Made by a program: the position numbers and the translations under genes
Assembly (NCBI GenBank): GCA_964036315.1
Contig: OZ038509.1
Location: 29,714,968-29,778,967 of the forward strand
Direction: 5' to 3'
Length of the DNA stretch: 64,000 nucleotides
From: Acanthosepion esculentum
Lineage: Eukaryota; Mollusca; Cephalopoda; Sepiida; Sepiidae
The notes under the pieces: generated by a model
What the model was told of the DNA's origin: nothing
Seen by the model: only the letters and a program-made list of their open reading frames with translations
The model's database searches: none
Shown: positions 9,548 to 22,777 of the stretch, piece by piece
How the letters are laid out: every line of letters begins with the position of its first letter
Numbering within the stretch: position 1 is the stretch's first letter

Positions 9548-11717
9548 AAACCAATAAAATTATTAAAAATCGATATGGTATCGATCAGAAAATATTGATT
9601 TTGACAATTTCCAACAGTTTCCACAAAGTTTTATTGCGAATATAAAGTTTTACAAACATTTGAAAAATATTGAAATTTCAATGCAAAAGTAAGCATTTCA
9701 AGCTAGTTTTTCAACGTTAAACACGGTATTTTGCAAATTGATGTTGCTTTTTGAAAACATTAGAAAACCAATAAAATTATTGAAAATCGATATGGTATCG
9801 ATCAGAAAATATTGATTTTGACAATTTCCAACAGTTTCCACAAAGTTTTATTGCAAATATAAAGTTTTACAAAGTTTTGAAAAATATTGAAATTTCAATG
9901 CAAAAGTAAGCATTTCAAGGTAGTTTTTCAACGTTAAACACGGTATTTTGAAAATTGATGTTGCTGTTTGAAAACATTAGAAAACCAATAAAGTTATTGA
10001 AAATCGATATGGTATCGTTCAGAAAATATAGATTTTGACAATTTCCCACAGTTTCCACAAAGTTTTATTGCAAATATTAAGTTTTACAAAGTTTTGAAAA
10101 ATATTGAAATTTCAATGCAAAAGTAAGCATCTCAAGCTAGTTTTTCAACGTTAAACACGGTATTCTGCAAATTAATGTTGCTCTTTGAAAACATTAGAAA
10201 ACCAATAAAATTATTGAAAATCGATATGGTATCGATCAGAAAATATTGATTTTGACAATTTCCAACAGTTTCCACAAAGTTTTATTGCAAATATTATGTT
10301 TTACAAACTTTTGAAAAATATTGAAATTTCAACGCAAAAGTCAGCATTTCAAGCTACTTTTTCAACGTTAAACACGCTATTTTGCAAATTGATGTTGCTG
10401 TTTGAAAACATTAGAAAACCAATAAAATTATTGAAAATCGATATGGTATCGATCAGAAAATATTGATTTTGACAATTTCCAACAGTTTCCACAAAGTTTT
10501 ATTGCAAATATAAAGTTTTACAAACATTTGAAAAATATTGAAATTTCAATGCAAAAGTAAGCATTTCAAGCTAGTTTTTAAACGTTAAACACGGTATTTT
10601 GCAAATTGATGTTGCTGTTTGAAAACATTAGAAAACCAATAAAATTATTGAAAATCGATATGGTATCGATCAGAAAATATAGATTTTGACAATTTCCAAC
10701 AGTTTCCACAAAGTTTTATTGCAAATATTAAGTTTTACAAACTTTTGAATAATATTGAAATTTCAATGCAAAAGTAAGCATTTCAAGCTAGTTTTTCAAC
10801 GTTAAACACGGTATTTTGCAAATTGATGTTGCTGTTTGAAAACATTAGAAAACCAATAAAATTATTGAAAATCGATATGGTATCGATCAGAAAATATTGA
10901 TTTTGACAATTTCCAACAGTTTCCACAAAGTTTTATTGCAAATATTATGTTTTACAAACTTTTGAAAAATATTGAAATTTCAACGCAAAAGTCAGCATTT
11001 CAAGCTACTTTTTCAACGTTAAACACGCTATTTTGCAAATTGATGTTGCTGTTTGAAAACATTAGAAAACCAATAAAATTATTGAAAATCTATATGGTAT
11101 CGATCAGAAAATATTGATTTTGACAATTTCCAACAGTTTCCACAAAGTTTTATTGCAAATATAAAGTTTTACAAACTTTTGAAAAATATTGAAATTTCAA
11201 TGCAAAAGTAAGCATTTCAAGCTAGTTTTTCAACGTTAAACACGGTATTTTGAAAATTGATGTTGCTGTTTGAAAACATTAGAAAAGCAATAAAATTATT
11301 GAAAATCGATATGGTATCAATCAGAAAATATAGATTTTGACAATTTCCAACAGTTTCCACAAAGTTTTATTGCAAATATTAAGTTTTACAAAGTTTTGAA
11401 AAATATTGAAATTTCAATGCAAAAGTAAGCATTTCAAGCTAGTTTTTCAACGTTAAACACGGTATTTTGCAAATTGATGTTGCTGTTTGAAAACATTAGA
11501 AAACCAATAAAATTATTGAAAATCGATATGGTATCGATCAGAAAATATAGATTTTGACAATTTCCAACAGTTTCCACAAAGTTTTATTGCAAATATTAAG
11601 TTTTACAAACTTTTGAAAAATATTGAAATTTCAATGCAAAAGTAAGCATTTCAAGCTAGTTTTTCAACGTTAAACACGGTATTTTGCAAATTGATGTTGC
11701 TCTTTGAAAACATTAGA
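9548..11717 (+). repeat. Block R, left copy (about ten monomers)
   Basis: Starts with a monomer having TTATTAAAAATC and TTGCGAATAT (GCG at 9636) and GCTTTTTG. Then: CAAGGTAG; AAAGTTATTG with ATCGTTC, TTTCCCACAG, CATCTCAAGC and GCTCTTTG; a TATTATG C-type; a TTTTTAAACG copy; an AATAATATTG copy; TATTATG; TTTTGAAAA; GCAATAAA/ATCAATC; and an ATATAGAT copy. The same order begins at 57689, and its first monomers also at 61595. Private changes such as ATCTATATGG (near 11090) show that the copies have diverged slightly. Confidence 0.82.
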
Positions 11718-14700
11718 AAACCAATAAAATTATTGAAAATCGATATGGTATCGATCAGAAAATATTGATTTTGACAATTTCCAACAGTTTCCACAAAGTT
11801 TTATTGCAAATATTAAGTTTTACAAAGTTTTGAAAAATATTGAAATTTCAACGCAAAAGTCAGCATTTCAAGCTACTTTTTCAACGTTAAACACGGTATT
11901 TTGCAAATTGATGTTGCTGTTTGAAAACATTAGAAAACCAATAAAATTATTGAAAATCGATATGGTATCGATCAGAAAATATTGATTTTGACAATTTCCA
12001 ACAGTTTCCACAAAGTTTTATTGCAAATATTATGTTTTACAAACTTTTGAAAAATATTGAAATTTCAACGCAAAAGTCAGCATTTCAAGCTACTTTTTCA
12101 ACGTTAAACACGCTATTTTGCAAATTGATGTTGCTGTTTGAAAACATTAGAAAACCAATAAAATTATTGAAAATCGATATGGTATCGATCAGAAAATATT
12201 GATTTTGACAATTTCCAACAGTTTCCACAAAGTTTTATTGCAAATATAAAGTTTTACAAACATTTGAAAAATATTGAAATTTCAATGCAAAAGTAAGCAT
12301 TTCAAGCTAGTTTTTCAACGTTAAACACGGTATTTTGCAAATTGATATTGCTGTTTGAAAACATTAGAAAACCAATAAAATTATTGAAAATCGATATGGT
12401 ATCGATCAGAAAATATTGATTTTGACAATTTCCAACAGTTTCCACAAAGTTTTATTGCAAATATAAAGTTTTACAAACATTTGAAAAATATTGAAATTTC
12501 AATGCAAAAGTAAGCATATCAAGCTAGTTTTTCAACGTTAAACACGGTATTTTGAAAATTGATGTTGCTGTTTGAAAACATTAGAAAACCAATAAAGTTA
12601 TTGAAAATCGATATGGTATCGATCAGAAAATATTGATTTTGACAATTTCCAACAGTTTCCACAAAGTTTAATTGCAAATATAAAGTTTTACAAACATTTG
12701 AAAAATATTGAAATTTCAATGCAAAAGTAAGCATTTCAAGCTAGTTTTTCAACGTTAAACACGGTATTTTGCAAATTGATGTTGCTGTTTGAAAATATTA
12801 GAAAACCAATAAAATTATTGAAAATCGATATGGTATCCATCAGAAAATATTGATTTTGACAATTTCCAACATTTTCCACAAAGTTTTATTGCAAATATTA
12901 AGTTTTACAAAGTTTTGAAAAATATTGAAATTTCAATGCAAAAGTAAGCATTTCAAGCTAGTTTTTCAACGTTAAACACGGTATTTTGCAAATTGATGTT
13001 GCTGTTTGAAAACATTAGAAAACCAATAAAATTATTGAAAATCGATATGGTATCGATCAGAAAATATAGATTTTGACAATTTCCAACAGTTTCCACAAAG
13101 TTTTATTGCAACTATTAAGTTTTACAAAGTTTTGAAAAATATTGAAATTTCAATGCAAAAGTAAGCATTTCAAGCTAGTTTTTCAACGTTAAACACGGTA
13201 TTTTGCAAATTGATGTTGCTGTTTGAAAACATTAGAAAACCAATAAAATTATTGAAAATCGATATGGTATCGATCAGAAAATATTGATTTTGACAATTTC
13301 CAACAGTTTCCACAAAGTTTTATTGCAAATATTAAGTTTTACAAAGTTTTGAAAAATATTGAAATTTCAATGCAAAAGTAAGCATTTCAAGCTAGTTTTT
13401 CAACGTTAAACACGGTATTTTGCAAATTGATGTTGCTGTTTGAAAACATTAGAAAACCAATAAAATTATTGAAAATCGATATGGTATCGATCAGAAAATA
13501 TTGATTTTGACAATTTCCAACAGTTTCCACAAAGTTTTATTGCAAATATTAAGTTTTACAAAGTTTTGAAAAATATTGAAATTTCAATGCAAAAGTAAGC
13601 ATTTCAAGCTAGTTTTTCAACGTTAAACACGGTATTTTGCAAATTGATGTTGCTGTTTGAAAACATTAGAAAACCAATAAAATTATTGAAAATCGATATG
13701 GTATCGATCAGAAAATATTTATTTTGACAATTTCCAACAGTTTCCACAAAGTTTTATTGCAAATATAAAGTTTTACAAACATTTGAAAAATATTGAAATT
13801 TCAATGCAAAAGTAAGCATTTCAAGCTAGTTTTTCAACGTTAAACACGGTATTTTGCAAATTGATGTTGCTGTTTGAAAACATTAGAAAACCAATAAAAT
13901 TATTGAAAATCGATATGGTATCGATCAGAAAATATAGATTTTGACAATTTCCAACAGTTTCCACAAAGTTTTATTGCAACTATTAAGTTTTACAAAGTTT
14001 TGAAAAATATTGAAATTTCAATGCAAAAGTAAGCATTTCAAGCTAGTTTTTCAACGTTAAACACGGTATTTTGCAAATTGATGTTGCTGTTTGAAAACAT
14101 TAGAAAACCAATAAAATTATTGAAAATCGATATGGTATCGATCAGAAAATATTGATTTTGACAATTTCCAACAGTTTCCACAAAGTTTTATTGCAAATAT
14201 TAAGTTTTACAAAGTTTTGAAAAATATTGAAATTTCAATGCAAAAGTAAGCATTTCAAGCTAGTTTTTCAACGTTAAACACGGTATTTTGCAAATTGATG
14301 TTGCTGTTTGAAAACATTAGAAAACCAATAAAATTATTGAAAATCGATATGGTATCGATCAGAAAATATTTATTTTGACAATTTCCAACAGTTTCCACAA
14401 AGTTTTATTGCAAATATTAAGTTTTACAAAGTTTTGAAAAATATTGAAATTTCAACGCAAAAGTCAGCATTTCAAGCTACTTTTTCAACGTTAAACACGG
14501 TATTTTGCAAATTGATGTTGCTGTTTGAAAACATTAGAAAACCAATAAAATTATTGAAAATCGATATGGTATCGATCAGAAAATATAGATTTTGACAATT
14601 TCCAACAGTTTCCACAAAGTTTTATTGCAAATATTAAGTTTTACAAAGTTTTGAAAAATATTGAAATTTCAATGCAAAAGTAAGCATCTCAAGCTAGTTT

Positions 14701-14755
14701 TTCAACGTTAAACACGGTATTCTGCAAATTAATGTTGCTGTTTGAAAACATTAGA
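11718..14755 (+). repeat. Fourteen satellite monomers, mixed and locally duplicated
   Basis: Fourteen 217-bp monomers without indels. A short local duplication is marked by TTGCAACTATTAAG (near 13108 and 13977, 869 bp apart by eye or four monomers) and by ATATTTATTTT monomers (near 13718 and 14370). The monomer from 12585 carries the T-to-A change at 12670 that creates the 71-codon minus-strand ORF, which I do not consider a gene. The last monomer is the CATCTCAAGC/TATTCTGC form that precedes every deletion cassette. Confidence 0.78.
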
Positions 14756-15400
14756 AAAGCAATAAAATTATTGAAAATCGATATGGTATCGATCAGAAAA
14801 TATTGATTTTGACAATTTCCAACAGTTTCCACAAAGTTTTATTGCAAATATAAAGTTTTACAAACATTTGAAAAATATTGAAATTTCAATGCAAAAGTAA
14901 GCATTTCAAGCTAGTTTTTCAGCGTTAAACACGGTATTTTGAAAATTGATGTTGCTGTTTGAAAACATTAGAAAACCAATAAAATTATTGAAAATCGATA
15001 TGGTATCGATCTGAAAATATTGATTTTGACAATTTCCAACAGTTTCCACAAAGTTTTATTGCAAATATAAAGTTTTACAAACTTTTGAAAAATATTGAAA
15101 TTTCAATGCAAAAGTAAGCATTTCAATCTAGTTTTTCAACGTTAAACACGGTATTTTGAAAATTGATGTTTGAAAACATTAGAAAACCAATAAAATTATT
15201 GAAAATCGATATGGTATCGATCAGAAAATATTGATTTTGACAATTTCCAACAGTTTCCACAAAGTTTTATTGCAAATATTATGTTTTACAAACTTCTGAA
15301 AAATATTGAAATTTCAACGCAAAAGTCAGCATTTCAAGCTACTTTTTCAACGTTAAACACGCTATTTTGCAAATTGATGTTGCTCTTTGAAAACATTAGA
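14756..15400 (+). repeat. Three-monomer cassette with 6-bp deletion, copy 1
   Basis: Order: GCAATAAA monomer with TTTTCAGCGTT; ATCTGAAAAT monomer with TTTCAATCTAG, in which GATGTTGCTGTTTG is shortened to GATGTTTG (about 15170); then a C-type monomer with AAACTTCTG and GCTCTTTG. The length is 3 x 217 - 6 = 645 bp. The same cassette lies at 29939, 32103 and 34917. Confidence 0.9.
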
Positions 15401-17571
15401 AAACCAATAAAATTATTGAAAATCGATATGGTATCGATCAGAAAATATTGATTTTGACAATTTCCAACAGTTTCCACAAAGTTTTATTGCAAATATTATG
15501 TTTTACAAACTTTTGAAAAATATTGAAATTTCAACGCAAAAGTCAGCATTTCAAGCTACTTTTTCAACGTTAAACACGCGATTTTGCAAATTGATGTTGC
15601 TGTTTGAAAACATTAGAAAACCAATAAAATTATTGAAAATCGATATGGTATCGATCAGAAAATATTGATTTTGACAATTTCCAACAGTTTCCACAAAGTT
15701 TTATTGCAAATATTAAGTTTTACAAAGTTTTGAAAAATATTGAAATTTCAATGCAAAAGTAAGCATTTCAAGCTAGTTTTTCAACGTTAAACACGGTATT
15801 TTGCAAATTGATGTTCCTGTTTGAAACCATTAGAAAACCAATAAAATTATTGAAAATCGATATGGTATCGATCAGAAAATATTGATTTTGACAATTTCCA
15901 ACAGTTTCCACAAAGTTTTATTGCAAATATTAAGTTTTACAAAGTTTTGAAAAATATTGAAATTTCAATGCAAAAGTAAGCATTTCAAGCTAGTTTTTCA
16001 ACGTTAAACACGGTATTTTGCAAATTGATGTTGCTGTTTGAAAACATTAGAAAAGCAATAAAATTATTGAAAATCGATATGGTATCGATCAGAAAATATT
16101 GATTTTGACAATTTCCAACAGTTTCCACAAAGTTTTATTGCAAATATAAAGTTTTACAAACATTTTAAAAATATTGAAATTTCAATGCGAAAAGTAAGCA
16201 TTTCAAGCTAGTTTTTCAACGTTAAACACGGTATTTTGAAAATTGATGTTGCTGTTTGAAAACATTAGAAAACCAATAAAATTATTGAAAATCGATATGG
16301 TATCGATCAGAAAATATTGATTTTGACAATTTCCAACAGTTTCCACAAAGTTTTATTGCAAATATAAAGTTTTACAAACATTTGAAAAATATTGAAATTT
16401 CAATGCAAAAGTAAGCATTTCAAGCTAGTTTTTCAACGTTAAACACGGTATTTTGAAAATTGATGTTGCTGTTTGAAAACATTAGAAAACCAATAAAATT
16501 ATTGAAAATCGATATGGTATCGATCAGAAAATATAGATTTTGACAATTTCCAACAGTTTCCACAAAGTTTTATTGCAAATATTAAGTTTTACAAAGTTTT
16601 GAAAAATATTGAAATTTCAATGCAAAAGTAAGCATTTCAAGCTAGTTTTTCAACGTTAAACACGGTATTTTGCAAATTGATGTTGCTGTTTGAAAACATT
16701 AGAAAACCAATAAAATTATTGAAAATCGATATGGTATCGATCAGAAAATATAGATTTTGACAATTTCCCACAGTTTCCACAAAGTTTTATTGCAAATATT
16801 AAGTTTTACAAAGTTTTGAAAAATATTGAAATTTCAACGCAAAAGTAAGCATTTCAAGCTAGTTTTTCAACGTTAAACACGCTATTTTGCAAATTGATGT
16901 TGCTGTTTGAAAACATTAGAAAACCAATAAAATTATTGAAAATCGATATGGTATCGATCAGAAAATATTGATTTTGACAATTTCCAACAGTTTCCACAAA
17001 GTTTTATTGCAAATATAAAGTTTTAGAAACATTTGAAAAATATTGAAATTTCAATGCAAAAGTAAGCATTTCAAGCTAGTTTTTCAACGTTAAACACGGT
17101 ATTTTGCAAATTGATGTTGCTGTTTGAAAACATTAGAAAACCAATAAAATTATTGAAAATCGATATGGTATCGATCAGAAAATATAGATTTTGACAATTT
17201 CCAACAGTTTCCACAAAGTTTTATTGCAAATATTAAGTTTTACAAAGTTTTGAAAAATATTGAAATTTCAATGCAAAAGTAAGCATCTCAAGCTAGTTTT
17301 TCAACGTTAAACACGGTATTCTGCAAATTAATGTTGCTGTTTGAAAACATTAGAAAACCAATAAAATTATTGAAAATCGATATGGTATCGATCAGAAAAT
17401 ATTGATTTTGACAATTTCCAACAGTTTCCACAAAGTTTTATTGCAAATATTATGTTTTACAAACTTTTGAAAAATATTGAAATTTCAACGCAAAAGTCAG
17501 CATTTCAAGCTACTTTTTCAACGTTAAACACGCTATTCTGCAAATTAATGTTGCTGTTTGAAAACATTAGA
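15401..17571 (+). repeat. Ten satellite monomers before the 9-mer units
   Basis: Ten monomers, with one 1-bp gain (GCGAAAAGT, 16189) also seen once at 43073. They include CGCGATTTTG (near 15578, shared with 35740), two plain T-type copies with private changes near 15814-15828, a TTTCCCACAG copy with recombinant CAACGC/GTAAGC/CGCTA, a TTTTAGAAACATTT copy and a TATTATG monomer ending TATTCTGC. No gene or insertion. Confidence 0.75.
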
Positions 17572-19523
17572 AAACCAATAAAATTATTGAAAATCGTTAT
17601 GGTATCGATCAGAAAATATAGATTTTGACAATTTCCAACAGTTTCCACAAAGTTTTATTGCAAATATTAAGTTTTACAAAGTTTTGAAAAATATTGAAAT
17701 TTCAATGCAAAAGTAAGCATTTCAAGCTAGTTTTTCAACGTTAAACACGGTATTTTGAAAATTGATGTTGCTGTTTGAAAACATTAGAAAACCAATAAAA
17801 TTATTGAAAATCGATATGGTATCGATCAGAAAATATAGATTTTGACAATTTCCCACAGTTTCCACAAAGTTTTATTGCAAATATTAAGTTTTACAAAGTT
17901 TTGAAAAATAATGAAATTTCAATGCAAAAGTAAGCATTTCAAGCTAGTTTTTCAACGTGAAACACGGTATTTTGCAAATTGATGTTGCTGTTTGAAAACA
18001 TTAGAAAACCAATAAAATTATTGAAAATCGATATGGTATCGATCAGAAAATATTGATTTTGACAATTTCCAACAGTTTCCACAAAGTTTTATTGCAAATA
18101 TAATGTTTTACAAACTTTTGAAAAATATTGAAATTTCAACGCAAAAGTCAGCATTTCAAGCTACTTTTTCAACGTTAAACACGCTATTTTGCAAATTGAT
18201 GTTGCTGTTTGAAAACATTAGAAAACCAATAAAATTATTGAAAATCGATATGGTATCGATCAGAAAATATTGATTTTGACAATTTCCAACAGTTTCCACA
18301 AAGTTTTATTGCAAATATAAAGTTTTACAAACATTTGAAAAATATTGAAATTTCAATGCAAAAGTAAGCATTTCAAGCTAGTTTTTAAACGTTAAACACG
18401 GTATTTTGCAAATTGATGTTGCTGTTTGAAAACATTAGAAAACCAATAAAATTATTGAAAATCGATATGGTATCGATCAGAAAATATAGATTTTGACAAT
18501 TTCCAACAGTTTCCACAAAGTTTTATTGCAAATATTAAGTTTTACAAAGTTTTGAAAAATATTGAAATTTCAATGCAAAAGTAAGCATTTCAAGCTAGTT
18601 TTTCAACGTTAAACACGGTATTTTGCAAATTGATGTTGCTGTTTGAAAACATTAGAAAACCAATAAAATTATTGAAAATCGATATGGTATCGATCAGAAA
18701 ATATTGATTTTGACAATTTCCAACAGTTTCCACAAAGTTTTATTGCAAATATTAAGTTTTACAAAGTTTTGAAAAATATTGAAATTTCAATGCAAAAGTA
18801 AGCATTTCAAGCTAGTTTTTCAACGTTAAACACGGTATTTTGCAAATTGATGTTGCTGTTTGAAAACATTAGAAAACCAATAAAATTATTGAAAATCGAT
18901 ATGGTATCGATCAGAAAATATAGATTTTGACAATTTCCCACAGTTTCCACAAAGTTTTATTGCAAATATTAAGTTTTACAAAGTTTTGAAAAATATTGAA
19001 ATTTCAACGCAAATTAAGCATTTCAAGCTAGTTTTTCAACGTTAAACACGCTATTTTGCAAATTGATGTTGCTGTTTGAAAACATTAGAAAACCAATAAA
19101 ATTATTGAAAATCGATATGGTATCGATCAGAAAATATTGATTTTGACAATTTCCAACAGTTTCCACAAAGTTTTATTGCAAATATAAAGTTTTAGAAACA
19201 TTTGAAAAATATTGAAATTTCAATGCAAAAGTAAGCATTTCAAGCTAGTTTTTCAACGTTAAACACGGTATTTTGCAAATTGATGTTGCTGTTTGAAAAC
19301 ATTAGAAAACCAATAAAATTATTGAAAATCGATATGGTATCGATCAGAAAATATTGATTTTGACAATTTCCAACAGTTTCCACAAAGTTTTATTGCAAAT
19401 ATTATGTTTTACAAACTTTTGAAAAATATTGAAATTTCAACGCAAAAGTCAGCATTTCAAGCTACTTTTTCAACGTTAAACACGCTATTCTGCAAATTAA
19501 TGTTGCTGTTTGAAAACATTAGA
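17572..19523 (+). repeat. 9-mer higher-order unit A1 (1,952 bp)
   Basis: Opens with the CGTTATGG monomer (C at 17595). The next CGTTATGG is at 19547, a step of 1,952 bp = 9 x 217 - 1; the lost base is the GCAAATTAAGC form near 19013. Other shared markers: AAATAATG with CAACGTGAAAC, TATAATG C-type, TTTTTAAACG, TTTTAGAAACATTT, and a closing TATTATG monomer with CGCTATTCTGC. Confidence 0.88.
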
Positions 19524-21475
19524 AAACCAATAAAATTATTGAAAATCGTTATGGTATCGATCAGAAAATATAGATTTTGACAATTTCCAACAGTTTCCAC
19601 AAAGTTTTATTGCAAATATTAAGTTTTACAAAGTTTTGAAAAATATTGAAATTTCAATGCAAAAGTAAGCATTTCAAGCTAGTTTTTCAACGTTAAACAC
19701 GGTATTTTGAAAATTGATGTTGCTGTTTGAAAACATTAGAAAACCAATAAAATTATTGAAAATCGATATGGTATCGATCAGAAAATATAGATTTTGACAA
19801 TTTCCCACAGTTTCCACAAAGTTTTATTGCAAATATTAAGTTTTACAAAGTTTTGAAAAATAATGAAATTTCAATGCAAAAGTAAGCATTTCAAGCTAGT
19901 TTTTCAACGTGAAACACGGTATTTTGCAAATTGATGTTGCTGTTTGAAAACATTAGAAAACCAATAAAATTATTGAAAATCGATATGGTATCGATCAGAA
20001 AATATTGATTTTGACAATTTCCAACAGTTTCCACAAAGTTTTATTGCAAATATAATGTTTTACAAACTTTTGAAAAATATTGAAATTTCAACGCAAAAGT
20101 CAGCATTTCAAGCTACTTTTTCAACGTTAAACACGCTATTTTGCAAATTGATGTTGCTGTTTGAAAACATTAGAAAACCAATAAAATTATTGAAAATCGA
20201 TATGGTATCGATCAGAAAATATTGATTTTGACAATTTCCAACAGTTTCCACAAAGTTTTATTGCAAATATAAAGTTTTACAAACATTTGAAAAATATTGA
20301 AATTTCAATGCAAAAGTAAGCATTTCAAGCTAGTTTTTAAACGTTAAACACGGTATTTTGCAAATTGATGTTGCTGTTTGAAAACATTAGAAAACCAATA
20401 AAATTATTGAAAATCGATATGGTATCGATCAGAAAATATTGATTTTGACAATTTCCAACAGTTTCCACAAAGTTTTATTGCAAATATTAAGTTTTACAAA
20501 GTTTTGAAAAATATTGAAATTTTAATGCAAAAGTAAGCATTTCAAGCTAGTTTTTCAACGTTAAACACGGTATTTTGCAAATTGATGTTGCTGTTTGAAA
20601 ACATTAGAAAACCAATAAAATTATTGAAAATCGATATGGTATCGATCAGAAAATATAGATTTTGACAATTTCCCACAGTTTCCACAAAGTTTTATTGCAA
20701 ATATTAAGTTTTACAAAGTTTTGAAAAATATTGAAATTTCAACGCAAATTAAGCATTTCAAGCTAGTTTTTCAACGTTAAACACGCTATTTTGCAAATTG
20801 ATGTTGCTGTTTGAAAACATTAGAAAACCAATAAAATTATTGAAAATCGATATGGTATCGATCAGAAAATATTGATTTTGACAATTTCCAACAGTTTCCA
20901 CAAAGTTTTATTGCAAATATAAAGTTTTAGAAACATTTGAAAAATATTGAAATTTCAATGCAAAAGTAAGCATTTCAAGCTAGTTTTTCAACGTTAAACA
21001 CGGTATTTTGCAAATTGATGTTGCTGTTTGAAAACATTAGAAAACCAATAAAATTATTGAAAATCGATATGGTATCGATCAGAAAATATAGATTTTGACA
21101 ATTTCCAACAGTTTCCACAAAGTTTTATTGCAAATATTAAGTTTTACAAAGTTTTGAAAAATATTGAAATTTCAATGCAAAAGTAAGCATCTCAAGCTAG
21201 TTTTTCAACGTTAAACACGGTATTCTGCAAATTAATGTTGCTGTTTGAAAACATTAGAAAACCAATAAAATTATTGAAAATCGATATGGTATCGATCAGA
21301 AAATATTGATTTTGACAATTTCCAACAGTTTCCACAAAGTTTTATTGCAAATATTATGTTTTACAAACTTTTGAAAAATATTGAAATTTCAACGCAAAAG
21401 TCAGCATTTCAAGCTACTTTTTCAACGTTAAACACGCTATTCTGCAAATTAATGTTGCTGTTTGAAAACATTAGA
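19524..21475 (+). repeat. 9-mer higher-order unit A2 (1,952 bp)
   Basis: Second tandem unit; the next CGTTATGG is at 21499, again 1,952 bp. It has the same opening and closing monomers and the same 1-bp loss (near 20748) but not the same inside. Two adjacent T-type monomers of A1 are represented by one (with TTTTAATGC), and a CATCTCAAGC/TATTCTGC monomer is added near the end. Equal unit lengths therefore hide a compensating loss and gain of one monomer. Confidence 0.87.
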
Positions 21476-22777
21476 AAACCAATAAAATTATTGAAAATCG
21501 TTATGGTATCGATCAGAAAATATAGATTTTGACAATTTCCAACAGTTTCCACAAAGTTTTATTGCAAATATTAAGTTTTACAAAGTTTTGAAAAATATTG
21601 AAATTTCAATGCAAAAGTAAGCATTTCAAGTTAGTTTTTCAACGTTAAACACGGTATTTTGCAAATTGATGTTGCTGTTTGAAAACATTAGAAAACCAAT
21701 AAAATTATTGAAAATCGATATGGTATCGATCAGAAAATATTGATTTTGACAATTTCCAACAGTTTCCACAAAGTTTTATTGCAAATATTAAGTTTTACAA
21801 AGTTTTGAAAAATATTGAAATTTCAATGCAAAAGTAAGCATTTCAAGCTAGTTTTTCAACGTTAAACACGGTATTTTGAAAATTGATGTTGCTGTTTGAA
21901 AACATTAGAAAACCAATAAAATTATTGAAAATCGATATGGTATCGATCAAAAAATATAGATTTTGACAATTTCCCACAGTTTCCACAAAGTTTTATTGCA
22001 AATATTAAGTTTTACAAAGTTTTGAAAAATATTGAAATTTCAACGCAAAAGTCAGCATTTCAAGCTACTTTTTCAACGTTAAACACGGTATTTTGCAAAT
22101 TGATGTTGCTGTTTGAAAACATTAGAAAACCAATAAAATTATTGAAAATCGATATGGTATCGATCAGAAAATATTTATTTTGACAATTTCCAACAGTTTC
22201 CACAAAGTTTTATTGCAAATATAATGTTTTACAAACTTTTGAAAAATATTGAAATTTCAACGCAAAAGTCAGCATTTCAAGCTACTTTTTCAACGTTAAA
22301 CACGCTATTTTGCAAATTGATGTTGCTGTTTGAAAACATTAGAAAACCAATAAAATTATTGAAAATCGATATGGTATCGATCAGAAAATATTGATTTTGA
22401 CAATTTCCAACAGTTTCCACAAAGTTTTATTGCAAATATAAAGTTTTACAAACATTTGAAAAATATTGAAATTTCAATGCAAAAGTAAGCATTTCAAGCT
22501 AGTTTTTCAACGTTAAACACGGTATTTTGCAAATTGATGTTGCTGTTTGAAAACATTAGAAAACCAATAAAATTATTGAAAATCGATATGGTATCGATCA
22601 GAAAATATAGATTTTGACAATTTCCAACAGTTTCCACAAAGTTTTATTGCAAATATTAAGTTTTACAAAGTTTTGAAAAATATTGAAATTTCAATGCAAA
22701 AGTAAGCATCTCAAGCTAGTTTTTCAACGTTAAACACGGTATTCTGCAAATTAATGTTGCTGTTTGAAAACATTAGA
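21476..22777 (+). repeat. Six monomers between unit series A and B
   Basis: A CGTTATGG monomer with TTTCAAGTTAG, then a T-type copy, a TTTCCCACAG copy with a GATCAAAAAAT private change and mixed CTACT/CGGTA haplotype, an ATATTTATTTT/TATAATG C-type, a TATAAAG copy and a CATCTCAAGC/TATTCTGC copy. The last four resemble the end of the series B units, so series B may really begin before 22778. Confidence 0.75.

Noticed and set aside
12519..12734. 71-codon minus-strand ORF as a protein-coding gene
   Set aside because: It is satellite sequence read on the reverse strand, open only because of one substitution at 12670. No domain, no similarity that I recognise, no neighbouring gene context, and the same frame is stopped in the other monomers.
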